Both the position numbers and the translations under genes were made by a program. Source: Perkinsus olseni (Eukaryota > Perkinsozoa > Perkinsida). From it: a DNA stretch of 22,541 nucleotides. The notes beneath the pieces are model-generated. The model made no database searches. It was not told the DNA's origin and worked only from the letters and a program-made list of their open reading frames with translations. The stretch spans positions 1 to 22,541 of the forward strand of contig JABANN010000537.1 in assembly GCA_013115125.1 (NCBI GenBank). Direction: 5' to 3'. How positions within the stretch are numbered: the first letter of the stretch is position 1; every line of letters begins with the position of its first letter. Below, one piece after another: positions 1 through 12,800 of the stretch.

Positions 1-61
1 GTTTTACTAATTTGCTCTGGGCTTTATTAAATTGCTCTGGGGTTTTACTAAGTAGGTCTGG
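1..61. repeat. Three imperfect 20-nt tandem repeats
   Basis: Three head-to-tail copies of about 20 nt occupy 1-20, 21-40 and 41-61. All share a T-rich start (TTTTACTAA or close to it) and end in CTCTGG or GTCTGG. The array may continue to the left of the window. No coding role is visible; it may be part of a promoter or simply a minisatellite edge. Confidence 0.7.
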
Positions 62-834
62 AAATGGTGTAGTAGAGGATATTCAATTTAGATCACCTAA
101 ATCGATGCCGTGCGTCTTCCGTCACCAGAGCCACACTCAAGCAGTACTGTATAGACCCCTTGCTCGGCAAGCATATCGGGGTCCTAGCCCATGACCAGCC
201 ACGATACTCCTGGGGAACATATTGAAGACGACCTCTTGCTGCACAGGGCCTCTCTGGACAGCCTCCGGACCACCTCCTGCTGATGAGCCGTTGGCGGATT
301 GATTCTGCAGTAACGGATAAGGACAGGAGACTGCTGGGATCGACAGAAGAGGGTTGTCTGTCGCCAGCTCGCAGCAGTTATCACCGGTGGATGTCGGGGT
401 GCGAACCAAAGGCCGCCATGGTGCTCCGGGCGGAGTGGGATCCGAGTCGCATAGGACGACAAGCGTTACTTTGAAACTACTCGACAAGTCGATTGCGACT
501 CGAGTGTTCCGTCTGGTACTGGGCCTGTGAGGCTTGCTCAGAGACAATCTGACATTACTTCGTCGGTGTGGTCCACTGGCCATTGCTGCCTGAATAATCT
601 TTCCCCTCGTTAGAGGGTGTGAGCCATCGGGAAAGTTCCATTGATGCTATACTCTCAATAAGAGGAGGAAGGCCGTCTCATTCATCGCGTAATGGTGCTT
701 CCCACCTGACCAAAGAAGCTCATGAGCAGTCCGCTGTATCCTTCCTTACCGCGGCCTTGTGTTCCGAGTACGCCCTGTCACCCTCATCCCACAGGGTTCG
801 CAATATAGTTCCTCCTTGGGTAGTACATGCCAGT
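62..834. other. Upstream region of the giant receptor gene
   Basis: I see no convincing gene here. Open frames exist on both strands (for example 137-583 on the minus strand), but their translations are low-complexity and match nothing I recognise. An open frame that runs into the receptor gene extends up to about 619, but its only in-frame ATG is at 835. The stretch probably holds the 5' UTR and promoter of the downstream gene. No TATA-like or spliced-leader acceptor site could be assigned with confidence. Confidence 0.4.
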
Positions 835-3800
835 ATGCGGCCTACCGTGGCTACCATTATCAAACTCTGCTGCCTAGCATTGACCCTGCAGGGGAGTCCA
901 TTCGGCGATGCCTATGATGTCCTTGATGAGACCAATACAGAACTAGGTGGTCTCGCTGAGGTGACAACACACCATATCGCGGATTGTAACGCTCGGCACA
1001 ACGATCTTGCCTTTAGGGGAATAGCCGGAGGGCTTGGAGCGGCCGTGAGCTCCAAAACGATGAGGGAGAGGACTCATCAGATGACAGGTGTGTCTGATCG
1101 CAAAGGCCTCGCCACAACCCTCTTCGGAGGACACGTCCGTCTTCAGGGTAAATAAGGATACCCCTGACTCGGGCGATCGAAATGCGACTGTGGTTGTGGT
1201 TCCCTCAGAACCATCAGCAACTGATGAGCAATATCTGATGTACACTACGAAGGGTTGCTCTCCTACCGCACTGTAGCAACCTTCAGGCAACTAGCATCTC
1301 TCCCAGCCCCACCGTCCCATGTAGCTGCAACACCCCGAAGTCCCACCTCTATTCGAGTGACTTGGGATATACCCTACCTCGGCAGCTGCCGACTCAAACG
1401 CTGGGAGGTCGAGTCCCAGGAAGCCGGGCAGCCGGGGTGGCAAGCCGTGCAAGGCTGCAATCCAGCTGAGCTCAACGTTCAGTGTCTGCCGACCTGCATA
1501 GCGTGCGGTTTGACGAGCCAAACTTCGTACCGATTCCGTGTTCGAGTTTTATGCGAAGATATACCAATAACGTCCAAGTTCAGTTGCCCGTCGGAACTTG
1601 CTACGACGCATCCTATTCCGGCGAGTCCCCCAATAGGGATTAGAGCGACTTCGACTATGAGCGATAGTGGTGCTCGAGTAGAGTGGGAGCCAGGGGAACC
1701 AGGAGAGTGTCAGTTTCAACGCTGGAGGGTTTTCGCGAAGCTCCTCGCAGCAAGCAATCACAGTCTGGTGCTCCCGTCGATCGGGCCATGTGTATCCCTG
1801 ACAAACAGGAGCGTCTCGTACTGCGAGTTCGAGGGTCTCAGCTGTGATACAACCTACGTGTTTACCGTCCAGGAGGTGTGCATGGACCAGCTAGGAAACT
1901 CTAATATGAGCGCCGATAGCAACGTGATAACAACTCCTCGGTCGTCCCGATGCGACAGGAAGGCTCCAGCCCCTCATTCAGTGACAGCGGCCGCCTTAAA
2001 CGCATCGAGCGTTATCGTGGCATGGTCTTACGACGATGCCTTGCGCGATTGCATCTTCCATCGCTGGATCGTTTCTGCAGCAGGGTCGGACGGTCATACT
2101 GATTGCTTGGGGCTAGACCAGGCTGATACTCGTCGATGTGTTGTGGGCAGCCTGAGGTCGAATACTGAGTACAGGTTTCTTGTGAGGGTCAGCTGCCTTA
2201 ACAGCGATATGTCTAGTGGTTGGTTTGCATCGAGTGAGCCTGTTAGAACCCCTCCCCTGTCGGCCGCGGCTCCCGTGTTCACCAGCCCGACACCACTGGC
2301 AAATGATTCCATCCTTCTGGCTTGGAAGCTACCGTCAAACGGCATTGGTGACTGTGAGTTTGCAAGCTGGGACCTGCTTGGCCGCCAGCTGCCATCACAG
2401 GACTGGACTAGCGTGAAGGGTTGCAGAAATCTGACATCTAAGTGTACCACGACTTGCACTGCTGTTGGACTGGACGCCGACACCCATTACGTTTTCAAAG
2501 TGCGGCCAAGCTGCAACAATGTGGATGCCGACGGGCCGTTCAGCGGGGAGACCTTTCCTGTCGCCACTAAGCCGCGGAAGACAGGGGTGCCGTCGGAAGT
2601 CGCTGCCTTCGTCGAGGGTCCAACAAGGATCCTATTGGGATGGCGACAGCCCTCGCTCGGACAGTGTACCAGTCCGAGGTATCGAGCACTGGCCAAAATC
2701 GGAGACAGCGATTGGTTTCATCCTAGCGGCTGCAACAACAACGGTTCCGGCTCATCGAATTGTACCATCACCGAACTCAGTTGCGACACATCATACACGT
2801 TCAAAGTGGGAGTCGAGTGTGGGAATGAGTATGCCAACTCTAACTACAGTGCCGAGGTGTCAGCTGTCACCCCCAGAGGAGACGGGCCCTGCTCAAGGCC
2901 TGCCTCGCCACCACGAATAGTGGCAACTACAGCGGTAGGGCCGAGCGTAGTGTATGTTAATTGGACTGATGCCGATCTCGGTGTCTGCCTTCCCCTTGGT
3001 GTCGCGATCTACGTTCGGTCGATGGCCGACCCTACATGGAAGGCCTATCCAGAATGTTGGCCGTCAACGGCTCAGGCGTCGTGTCGCGTTCAAGGTCTAC
3101 GCTCGAACGAAGGTTACAGCTTCAACCTCCGCCAAGTGTGCTCCAATCACGAGAGTTCGAGCCCGTTCTCGGCCCCTTCGAAAATAGTTGCAACACCACC
3201 ACGACCCGCCGCGACACCGACTCGACTTGAGATACGTGAGCGTTCCGTCAACAGTCTATCACTCGGATGGCTAGGCAGTGAACTGAACGACTGCTATTCT
3301 CCTGCCTGGGAAGTTGCGGCCAGGAACGAGTCCGGGTCTTGGGGCCCTGTGCTGGGATGCGACTTAGCCAGTCAGCAGTCAAGCTGTGCTCGAGAGTGCA
3401 CGGCGAAGGACCTGCTACCGGCAACTCAGTATGAGTTCAGAGTCCGAGTCGTGTGCTACAACGTGGAAGCTAATAGCACTTGGAGCTCTCCCGTTGTGGC
3501 CAGGACCAAGCCCGTACCTGCGCCAAGGCCTACTATGACGGTCGCAGAAGAAGGCGTGACTGAGGTGAGCACAGAGATCGCCGTGAATTCGGTTGACCTA
3601 TCGAACCGAGTGGTGTCCAGCGGGGTTCTAGCACGACCGCGAATGTTCGCCGCTGCGTTATCGTACCATTTTTGTTTGAGGTCCACGTTATTTGGTCTCG
3701 CTCAACAACAGGAAGCTGTCCTGCTTCGATCGATGATGAAGACGGGCACCTCATGTGGACCGTGGAGGCCCGGCTGGTCCATGATGACACAGAAGCCGCC

Positions 3801-6800
3801 GGGCCGTGGTTCACACCGAGTGGATGCTATTCATATCGCGATCTCTCTTGTGAGTCCTACTACGCTATAGCCTGCTGACCGACCGAGGCTCGCCTTCCAA
3901 GACGGCACGGCCATCCATCACTGATGGACCATCAGGTGTGGCGACTGGCCTAGAATGTGACTCCCTCTACGAGTTCAGAGTACGAGAGTTGTGCGAGGAT
4001 TCGGAGGCGGACTCTCCGTGGAGCCCTCGATTGGAGCCTGCTAGAACTCAGAGAGGGGGCTCTTGCGTCGTTAGAGCACTTCCGCCGTCACGAGTGCATG
4101 CCACAGCTATCAATACCACATCAATCGGGATCACTTGGCAAGCTGCGTTACAAGTGGGGATCCGTCCCCACTTCAACATCATTCTCGTCGTATTTCAGAC
4201 CCGTTCTCCGGACTGCACCTCCCTGGGGTATTCTATACAAATGAGGAGCTCGAACGCTGATGCGCCTTGGACGCCGATGGGCTGCGGGCGCGATCTGCTC
4301 AATGTTTCTACAGCTGCTTCGTGTGTGGCAGTAGGGCTCTTGAGCAACACCTATTATAGTTTCCGGGCCGCTCACGTATGCCTGGAGGCAACTGTGAGTA
4401 GTTCGTACACTGACTGGACGGATCCACCAACCATGACTCTTCCGGTACCAGCGGAGAGACCGATCAATGTCACAGCTAGCACCCTATCATCGGGCAGTCT
4501 CCTGGTCACTTGGGTTCCGCAACGTCTCGAAGATTGTGACTTATTCGAGTGGCTTGTGGAGGCTAAAGTGCATCCTTCCGACGAGGCCGCCTGGGCCCGA
4601 CCCTCGGGATGTATGAACTTGCTTCAGAGCTGTGTAAGATCCTGCTTAGCTGCGGGCCTCGACAGCAATCAGGGGTATATCTTCCGAGTGAGAACCCTGT
4701 GCCATGACACTAGGGCGGACAGTGAATTCTCAGAACCCAGTTGGAACAGTACAGTTGTGCAAGCCAGAACGATCGATTCTACTGGGTTGTACAGAACGCA
4801 ACGTGTTAGGATCGAACCTGCCCACACTTTACCCATCAGGGCTAGTACACCATTGGCTGTGACCGCTTCACTGGTCGCCAACTTCACTGATTCACGAGTG
4901 AGAGTTGCCTGGTTGCCCACTGAAGCCAATGACTGTGAGCTCCTGGCCTGGAGTGTCACGGCGGCGAGCGATACAAACCCTCATCCCTACGAGATCGCAA
5001 GGTCCACCGACCCGTCCGTATCCGACATCACCGTGAGCTCTCTCGCCTGTGCCACATCCTACTCGTTCTCTGTTGCGCGCCTTTGCACCCTGCTCGAGGC
5101 TGACAGCGAAGCCTCAGCCTACTCTTCCCCAGTAACGACAACATTAGGGCCCGAGTGCATCAGCAAGGCATCCGCTCCGGTCCTGGTCGAAGCTGGCCCT
5201 CCCACAACGGACGAGCTAGTATTGCTTTGGGACGGCGGCCCCAGACAGTGCAACTCATCCTTCTCGACATGGCTGGTATCCCTCCAAACTTCCAGTAGCT
5301 CCCCCCTCAGTATCTTGCCTTGTGCCTTCCCTGGGGATGTGATCATGAGGTCATCCACAAGTTGTATATTGAAGGATCTGGTTCCAGATACATCTTACAG
5401 GTTTCGTGTGAGAGAGGTTTGCGAGGACGCCTCGGAATCATCGCCCTGGTCTGCTCCTTCCGATTGGGTTCGAACACTTCCAAACCTTAAAACGATATGG
5501 CGTCTTTCCCTCAAGCAGGGCGGTGCTATTGTGTCCCCTTTATCGAGTGAAGTATCCGCTGCTGAGCTATACACTGATCACTACTGCCAGGAGTTGGTAG
5601 GGTCGATCGTTATGGCATCTTCCGATCCACGAGACACTGCGGAGTACTCTTTTCAACAGCAGTATGAGGAGGTCCGATGCATAAAGCTCGCCTTGCGTGA
5701 CTGGCCAAGTGGTACCCTTGCTTTTGATGCAGCCACTGACGTGGATGCCTCCCTCGAGTACTGGGACCCCACTGCGGGAACAGGCCGACTGGGAGCCTGG
5801 TCGATGGCATACCTCTTCCGCGGTATCCGTTCGCATGGTGTCTTCCGAGAGGGAGTTCTGGAAGGTCCGACGCCTCCCTGGACTGCGCCTCTAGGTCTAC
5901 CATACTTCAACACCTCCGCTACAGTAGAGTGCTGGACTGGGTGGCCTTGTATGCTTGACATGACGAAATCGAGTGCAACGCTGTTACATGACGGTGACAG
6001 GCTAATCGCTGTAGAAGACACAGACGAGTGCACAACACTGTATCGAGGGGGCCTCCGGGGAGTTCCCGGTAGTGGCATCAGTCGAGGCGCTTCTGGTGGC
6101 GTCTTCCCCTTCGGAGACATCTCGGCCGATGGTGCACCAGTGCAGCCCCTGGTTCAGAGTTCCGGAACGTACAAGCTCTGTTGGTGCGACGGTAGAGCGC
6201 CAGCCGATTGCTCCGACATCCAACAGTTCAAGATCGAGGCTGGTCGCTTCGCCATCCTAGGACCACTACAGACACATGAGTTCAATACTACTGTAGGCAC
6301 CAGGCCTCTATGTATAACAGGTCTAGAAGGCTATGGGCTGCAACAAGGAGACCTCCTGGCAGTCGTGTCCTCCTGTGGTGTGGCCCAGGGCGTTAGAGGA
6401 ATCGGCTCATCAGGGTCACTGTGGGAGGGGATCTCCACGCCTAGCGTGGATGGCAATGCCTTCTGCTGGGACCCTCCCTATGTTGTGGCTGCTGTCCCCG
6501 GCGTCTATAGTCTGTGCTGGTGCAGCGCGCGTATGTCTTGCATGGAGAGGGGCACTCCTCAATTCAGAGCGCTGGCTGGGAAGATCAGAATCTACGGTCC
6601 TTATCCGGACCATGACTTCGGAGCGGTTGCGCGGGGCGCAAGACTGAGCTTGACTGGACTCACCGGTGTCGGGCTTGGGCGAGAAGATCGACTCGCTATC
6701 ATGTCTGAATGCGGCGATGTGTCAGCCGTCAATGGTATACCAGCGGGCCCCGCGAGTGAACACAGCCTCCCAGGGGCGAGTTCAGTGTCTTCAGACGAGG

Positions 6801-9800
6801 GCAGGTCGTTTTACTGGGGTACGGAGCCCGTAACTGCCACGCCTGGGGTGTACTCGGTCTGTTGGTGCGGCAAAGGCGGTAGCAACAGCCACACATTTTC
6901 AAGCTGCTCCTCCCCAAGCCATTTTGAAGCTCATGCAGGCAGCATCGAAGTCGTCGGTCCGGACCCCTCTCAAAATCGAGGGCTGCTGTTGGTTCGGGGG
7001 ACCGAAGGGGTCATTTCCAGGCTGTGGGGGAGAGGCTTCAATGTTGGGGACGTGTTTGCGGTACGGAGGTCCGGAGAGTCCTGCGGTAACCTAACAGCAA
7101 CGAGGGGTTCGTGGGACACCAACATCGGCAGTGGCGGCTTATCGGAGACTGTCGGCTCCGACGCGATAGACAGCACTCGGGCCTTCGTCGGCGTTGTTTT
7201 CAGGGGGCGTGTTCTGAGTCAGCCAGGTGACTATCAGCTCTGCTGGTGCAGTCCCGTTTCGGGACCCGACTGTGGAGCTGGGAGACTCGAGGATTTCAGG
7301 GCTCTGGCTGGCACGTTAAGAGTTGTAGGGCCTGAGCCAGGCCAAGTTTTCGCATGTGCACGAGGAGAGGCTCCTTGCACCATCACTGGCTTCAAGAGCA
7401 CTCAGTCCACCTATCGTGACCGTTTATTGATTGTGAGACTAGACGAGACTTGCGACACGGACCGGATCGACGTATGCCAGTCGATCGGCGAGTCCGCTGA
7501 TAATGGAGAGACCTTCACTTGGGCCACAGAGGCCGCAGGAGGTTTTATGATCACTGCTGGCTCCTACCGACTGTGTTGGTGCAGTGGAGTGCTTCAGGCA
7601 GCGAGCGCACAAACCTGCCGGTCATCAAGAGACTTCACCGTCGATGCTGGCATGCTCCATGTCTTCCAGCCGTACGTGTGCTCTCCTAGCTCCGGCTCTT
7701 CGTGTCATCTGCTCCTCCCCAGCCTTATGCTGTATTCAGCAAGTAACTCGCGTGTTACCAGCCTTACCCTGATACCGGCCACGGGTCTATGCTCGGAGGC
7801 TGACCCTCCGCTCCTGCGCGTGAACCTCTCTGAGACACCGGGTGTCGGTCACGGTCCTCTACTTAACGGAAGTCTCACCAGATACCAGACACGCAGTTTC
7901 GCCCCAGGGCTCTACAAGATCTGCTATGCTACAACTTCACCGTCCGGAGCCCTGGCCATAACTGAGCCGCCATCGGCCTTTCCTGATGACACCAGGCGAC
8001 TCCTTGTCTGCCCTCTGTTCTCTGATCCTCATGTGCTATCGAAGCTGCCAGACCGCTGCAAGTGCCACAGGGGGTACCATAAGACCAGAGCGGGCGATCT
8101 CAGTCGTCAGCGTTGTGAGCCCTGCTCTGAGGGACACTGGTGCCCAGGAGATGGCGCAGGGCAGATAGAATGTCCGAAGGGGCGAGGGACGCCAGGTGCT
8201 GGTGCTGTCGACTCCAGCCAGTGTGTCTGCCTGCCTGGCCGGTACTTGGCTCCAGATGGGACCTGCCGCCGGTGCCCAGGAGGATTCTACAAGCCTCATC
8301 ATGGAAACGACACCAGTTGTCGCTACAACTGCATGACTCACGGCATCAGCGAGGAGGGCTCCGTCTCCCACCTGGACTGTTACTGCCAGGGAGGCTCTAG
8401 GCTCGCCTGTGACTCGCTAGGGCGTATAACCTGTGTGAGCTGTGCCGGAGAGGACTACGTGTGTCCACTGAACTCTACTAGGACGGGTAGAAGTATGAAG
8501 TGCCCTCGGACCGCGTACCTCGACCTCAGCGGTGCGTCTACGATATCATCCAAGGACATCCAGCTGCTCCGCAGAGCCGCAATCAAGGCCCTCGACCTTC
8601 CTGAGACGGTGGACGTTCAAGTGGCTGTTTCCGAGGCTCAGCAGGGCAGCAGCGCCAGCGTCAGACGGCTCACAGCGGCGCCGAGGCTTCTGTCAGTGAA
8701 GCTGTCTCTGGCTGCAGACTTCGGGAGCGTTGCGGGTGTGTCGACGTCGGAGGTGGCCAACGCCTTCGAGAGGGCATTCCTGGACACGGCGCAAAGCCCT
8801 GATGCTTCCATCGATCCTTCCAATATGACCATCATCGCTAGAGGGGCGACCGATGAGGAACTACTTGAGGAGGCCGCGCTGCTGTACAAAAGGCTGTATG
8901 TCAGTAAGGCTGGCTGACAGACACCGTTCGCGATTGTCAACCGATCCCTGATATACTTCGCTTACCTTCCGGAATAAATCTGGATGGGAATCTTCCCACC
9001 GCCTACCTTGGAATTCCTCCTCACTTAGGTGGAGCCAGATGCCCCCCAGGGACCACACCAGCCACTGACACGCCTACCTCGCTGTCCGACTGTAAATGCT
9101 CAGCCGGGTATAAACTACGATGCCCCATGTGTGAGGGGCAAGACCCCTCCCTGGGCCCCGACTGCATCGCCTGTGATATTGGCCAGTACAAGGCGGTTGT
9201 GGGTAACCATTCCCAATGCGTCCTCTGCCCTGAAGCGTTCGAGACTACCAGGGAGGTCGGGAGTACACATGTAGGGTTCTGCGTGTGCCGTGAAGGGTAG
9301 GGCCAGATAACCCGTCTCCTCCGGGGCCCCTACGAAAGCTCCCTTTGTCCATAAGGTACTACAGGCTGCCCGACGGCAGCTGTGGACTATGCCCGGAAAA
9401 CCACTATTGCAGTGAGCATCCCACGGACCTCTCAGCATCCCCCGTCCCCATCTGCTGTCCGGCTCATCAAGTCTCTATTGCTGCTGGCAGTGGTAGACGA
9501 TCACAATGCGTGTGCTCTCGAGGCTTCGGCATGGTCGATGGTCGGCAGGTAGGGCGTCCTCATCATCATCGTGACTTCCACCGATCTGTGCCTGTTCCAG
9601 TCCATCTCTGACTACCACGTCCCGAGATCCCAGTGGAGGTTCCGTCTACTCATCGGCAACGAAGCGGCTGCCTTAAATATCACACCACAACTCTGCATCG
9701 CCCCCACCCAGTGCATCCGCCCTTCGGAATCCCCACGCCCTATAGCAGGAGGTCTTCAATACTGCATACCACTGCTGCTGCTTATAGTGTGCTCAGGAGC

Positions 9801-12800
9801 CGAGTGGCGGTGGACTCTCGCTATACCATCGGTTGCCGTCAGCAGTGTACTGCTAGACTTCGACGGGGATATCATCAAAGGAGAGTCTTATGGAGAGCTT
9901 CTCGCATACGCAACGTACGCTACCATGTCCTCGCCACTTGCCAACGCCCTTCGTTTTCCTTCCACCTTACTGTTCCTGCAGTTACTTCTGCAAGTCGTCG
10001 CTTGAGCCCTGTGTTGAGCATTGGACGACTATCGGTCTCTGGGACCATAGGGCCCTCGCCGCATCCGGCGTTAGGGTCCTCGATGCCGCTCAGTCATTCA
10101 ACAACAGCTCTTCAACTCTAGGGATCTCGGAGGGTATGACAGCGTAAAAGTAGACGATGAATCAAGATGACAGCGTCCCTCAGACACTCTACTACCGCCC
10201 CCTGCTCAATCAGAGTCCCGACTGTGTGCCCCCTGCGGTTGGTCCGCTGTGAAGGCCCACTCGGGGAATACAGAGTGTACGGCCCAGTGCCCTCCGAATA
10301 GTGAGACTGTCATGGGCAGTACAAGTACAGATTCGTGAGTCGTGCTTCGCCGATCGCAGCCCTCATGGAGGAAAACGCTAGCCCTCCAGGTGCTATTGCT
10401 CCCGAGGCTATTGGAGGGACGTAGAAACAGAGTTCAGTAGTGGAGCAGAGATCGGCAAGAGGACTCCTCTCAACTGCAAACCCTGTGCACTGCTAGAGTC
10501 CGCTGATGGCAGGCAGGTAGCAGAGTGCCCTGGCAGGCACATACCAATACCATCAGAAGGGTAGCCAGTTCAGGGGAGCCTGTTCTGGGAAGCCCTGACC
10601 GCCACTCCGTTCAGGTTTGCCTTACTCCCGATGCGCGTTAACCAAGTATACGGGGTCAAAAGCAGTCAGCCGCCGCTTGTCGGGCATAGAGCTCTCACGT
10701 CTACCGTGGTATCCCCTCATAACCCCATTTACATGGAGTGTCGGATAAGCGATCTAATGCAGCTTGATGGGCCCCTTGATGGCGATGAGAAAGCGCCCAG
10801 CGTTTGTAAGACGACCGACCGCGACAGTCATTTCTACTGAGACCACTGCTAAGCCCTCCTCACAGTGACCCCTTTCCGTAGGCCAACGTGGCGGGCATTG
10901 CGCACGGGGTATGAGGAGCCTTATGTGCTCAGCGTGTGAGAGCGGTTGGCACAGACCCAACACTTATACGCAGTGTGACCGCTGCAGCGATGAGATCTCC
11001 CTACACCGCTTGACCGTCGCCCTGTAAGGACAATAGCACCTGTCTTGCTCGTCTATCATGTCCTCGAGCGTGCTGCTGTACTGTAGGTACTTGCTGGTCT
11101 ACGCCGGTGGTATAATAATACTGAGCAAGTTCACCGTCGATGCCGCAGCTTCTGTTGTTCGTCCCATCCACTCTGTTATCTGCAAAGTGGCTCTCAACTA
11201 CTGGCTGGCACTCTCCGTCCTCCAGAGATTCGACATCACCCAAATCAAAATGTGAGAGGATCCCCAGCAAGCCTTGTCAGAGCCTCGTCTTCGACGCTGC
11301 AGGTATGAGTGGAACGTGGCCCTCGGCGAGACCCTACGTAATGTCTTTGTGCCCCATTGGGTGAGTGATGCAATAAACACCATAGTCCTCTGGACCGGAG
11401 AGCTGCCCGGACTTAGTGTTAAAGCGGCCCTCATGTGTCTCCTACCATATAGAACTGACAAGTAACCCTCGTGGGACACAGCAGTCGGCCATTGGTTGCG
11501 CTGTAAGGTACATCGCAATCGGCGTCTTCTACCTAGTCCAGCCCGTGCTCTTGCTATTGGTCGTCACTCTCCTCTCTGCTGTAGCTCTAGCAACCCGCCG
11601 ACTGTGCAAGCTTGGTTACGGGTAGCCAGCCAGACCGGACTTCCTTCGGTTGATTGGCCCTACACAGGTTCAGCGTCACCCTTGGTAACCCAGGCCCTAG
11701 ATCATCAGGGTTCATGCACCGCACTGCTCATCTGTCTGTCGAAGCCTTCTCTCGGACCCTCAACAGCGAGCCTCGTTTCCTCTCTGTCTGGCGGGTCTTT
11801 GATGGAATCTCCATCAGCATAACGCAACGGCTTATGGCCTTCCTACAGGACATGATCCCCGTCTACGTCGCTACGTTGTACCTCATATGGAGTCCGGTCA
11901 CTGATGCAATGCTGGAGCTACTGCAATGTGAAATATTCGAGCTTCCTCATGCTAGCGGAGCGAAGCTGCTGTCGAGAAGATGGGTTGTCGACCCTGACTT
12001 GGTATGCTACTCGGGTGTCCACACCACTTTGACGGCTATTTCCATCGTTGGTCTGCTTTTGTGGACAGTGGGTGCGCCTTTACTGGGTTTATTGATAATA
12101 TACCGCGGCAAAGCTACGTCACAGTTGCATGACACACCGTTTTTAAGGAGCTACGGCTTCCTCTACCTGGGTTACGAAGACCGCTGTTGGTATTGGGAAG
12201 CTATCAAAAGGGCTCAAGCTTTGGCTTATGGCTTCGTCGCCACCTGGCCGATGGGGGACGTCAAAGCAAGGCTCGTCATGTACGATCGACTCTCACGGTC
12301 GTGGGTTCGAATCCCAGTGCGTCCATTTGCGAAGGTACGCCATGATCTCGGGGGTCTCAAGCATCGCTCATGCTTTGATGGAGCCCTTCGATGATCGTTC
12401 GAGCCGTTTACTAGACCGGCAAGAGCTTCATTCGCTACTACTGGTATTCGCCACGCAAATAGCGGTAAGCTAGCGGCAGAAGGGGTGCCAAGTAACGGCA
12501 GGAAGTGCATTTGCAGGTGCAAGTGGTGATCACCTTCCCTTTGCCACAAGGAGCCATCTCTGCTATATTCCTAATAGTAGTGTTCCTCAACGTCGTACAC
12601 ATGCTCAGAATACTCGGATACTTCACCATTGAGTGAGTACCGTTCCCTTCACGACTTTCCTCCCTGAACACTGACTGCTTAACTTAACATCTTCTCTCGT
12701 CCTCGTTGAGGTACTGTCTTCATATTGAATACGCGATAACACTTCGAGACCGTCGAGAGTTAGAGAAGAGCCGCATGCTGCATAAGGAGAGGATTCAAGC

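Larger units (their letters stand above)
1148..12710 (+). other. Intron set of the giant receptor gene
   Basis: GT-AG introns inferred by phase and domain continuity: 1148-1306 (alternative donor 1088), 3565-3680, 3850-3935, 4154-4198, 4789-4839, 8904-9028, 9297-9355, 9549-9600, 9915-9981, 10134-10183, 10335-10389, 10517-10564, 10806-10881, 11024-11086 (alternative acceptor 11068), 11252-11302, 11462-11507, 11622-11667, 12280-12334, 12465-12516 and 12633-12710. Examples of support: joining across 3850-3935 restores the FN3 string DLSCVATGLECDSLYEFRVR; joining across 10806-10881 restores a Cys codon in a CxxC stalk; joining across 12280-12334 restores a continuous membrane segment. Lengths run from 45 to 159 nt. 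The weakest calls are the first intron and 10517-10564. Confidence 0.75.

Noticed and set aside
137-583. Minus-strand 148-codon frame as a gene
   Set aside because: Its translation is Pro/Ser/Arg-rich with no domain pattern, and its only support is being open.
3565-3935. Frame changes and stops suggesting a broken gene
   Set aside because: Two GT-AG introns (3565-3680 and 3850-3935) with matching phases rebuild a normal eighth FN3 domain, so this is splicing and not decay.
5653-6120. Minus-strand frame of 155 codons opposite the receptor
   Set aside because: It lies wholly opposite a strongly coding exon and has shadow-like composition.
9633-10121. Plus-strand frame of 162 codons
   Set aside because: It is a shadow frame: exons 9601-9914 and 9982-10133 in other frames join in phase and continue the receptor, whereas this frame is His/Arg/Ser-rich.
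12256-12325. A functional tRNA gene
   Set aside because: The T-arm and anticodon-like stem are good, but the D arm is weak, the U8 and U33 equivalents are missing, and the region overlaps coding sequence that the receptor needs.
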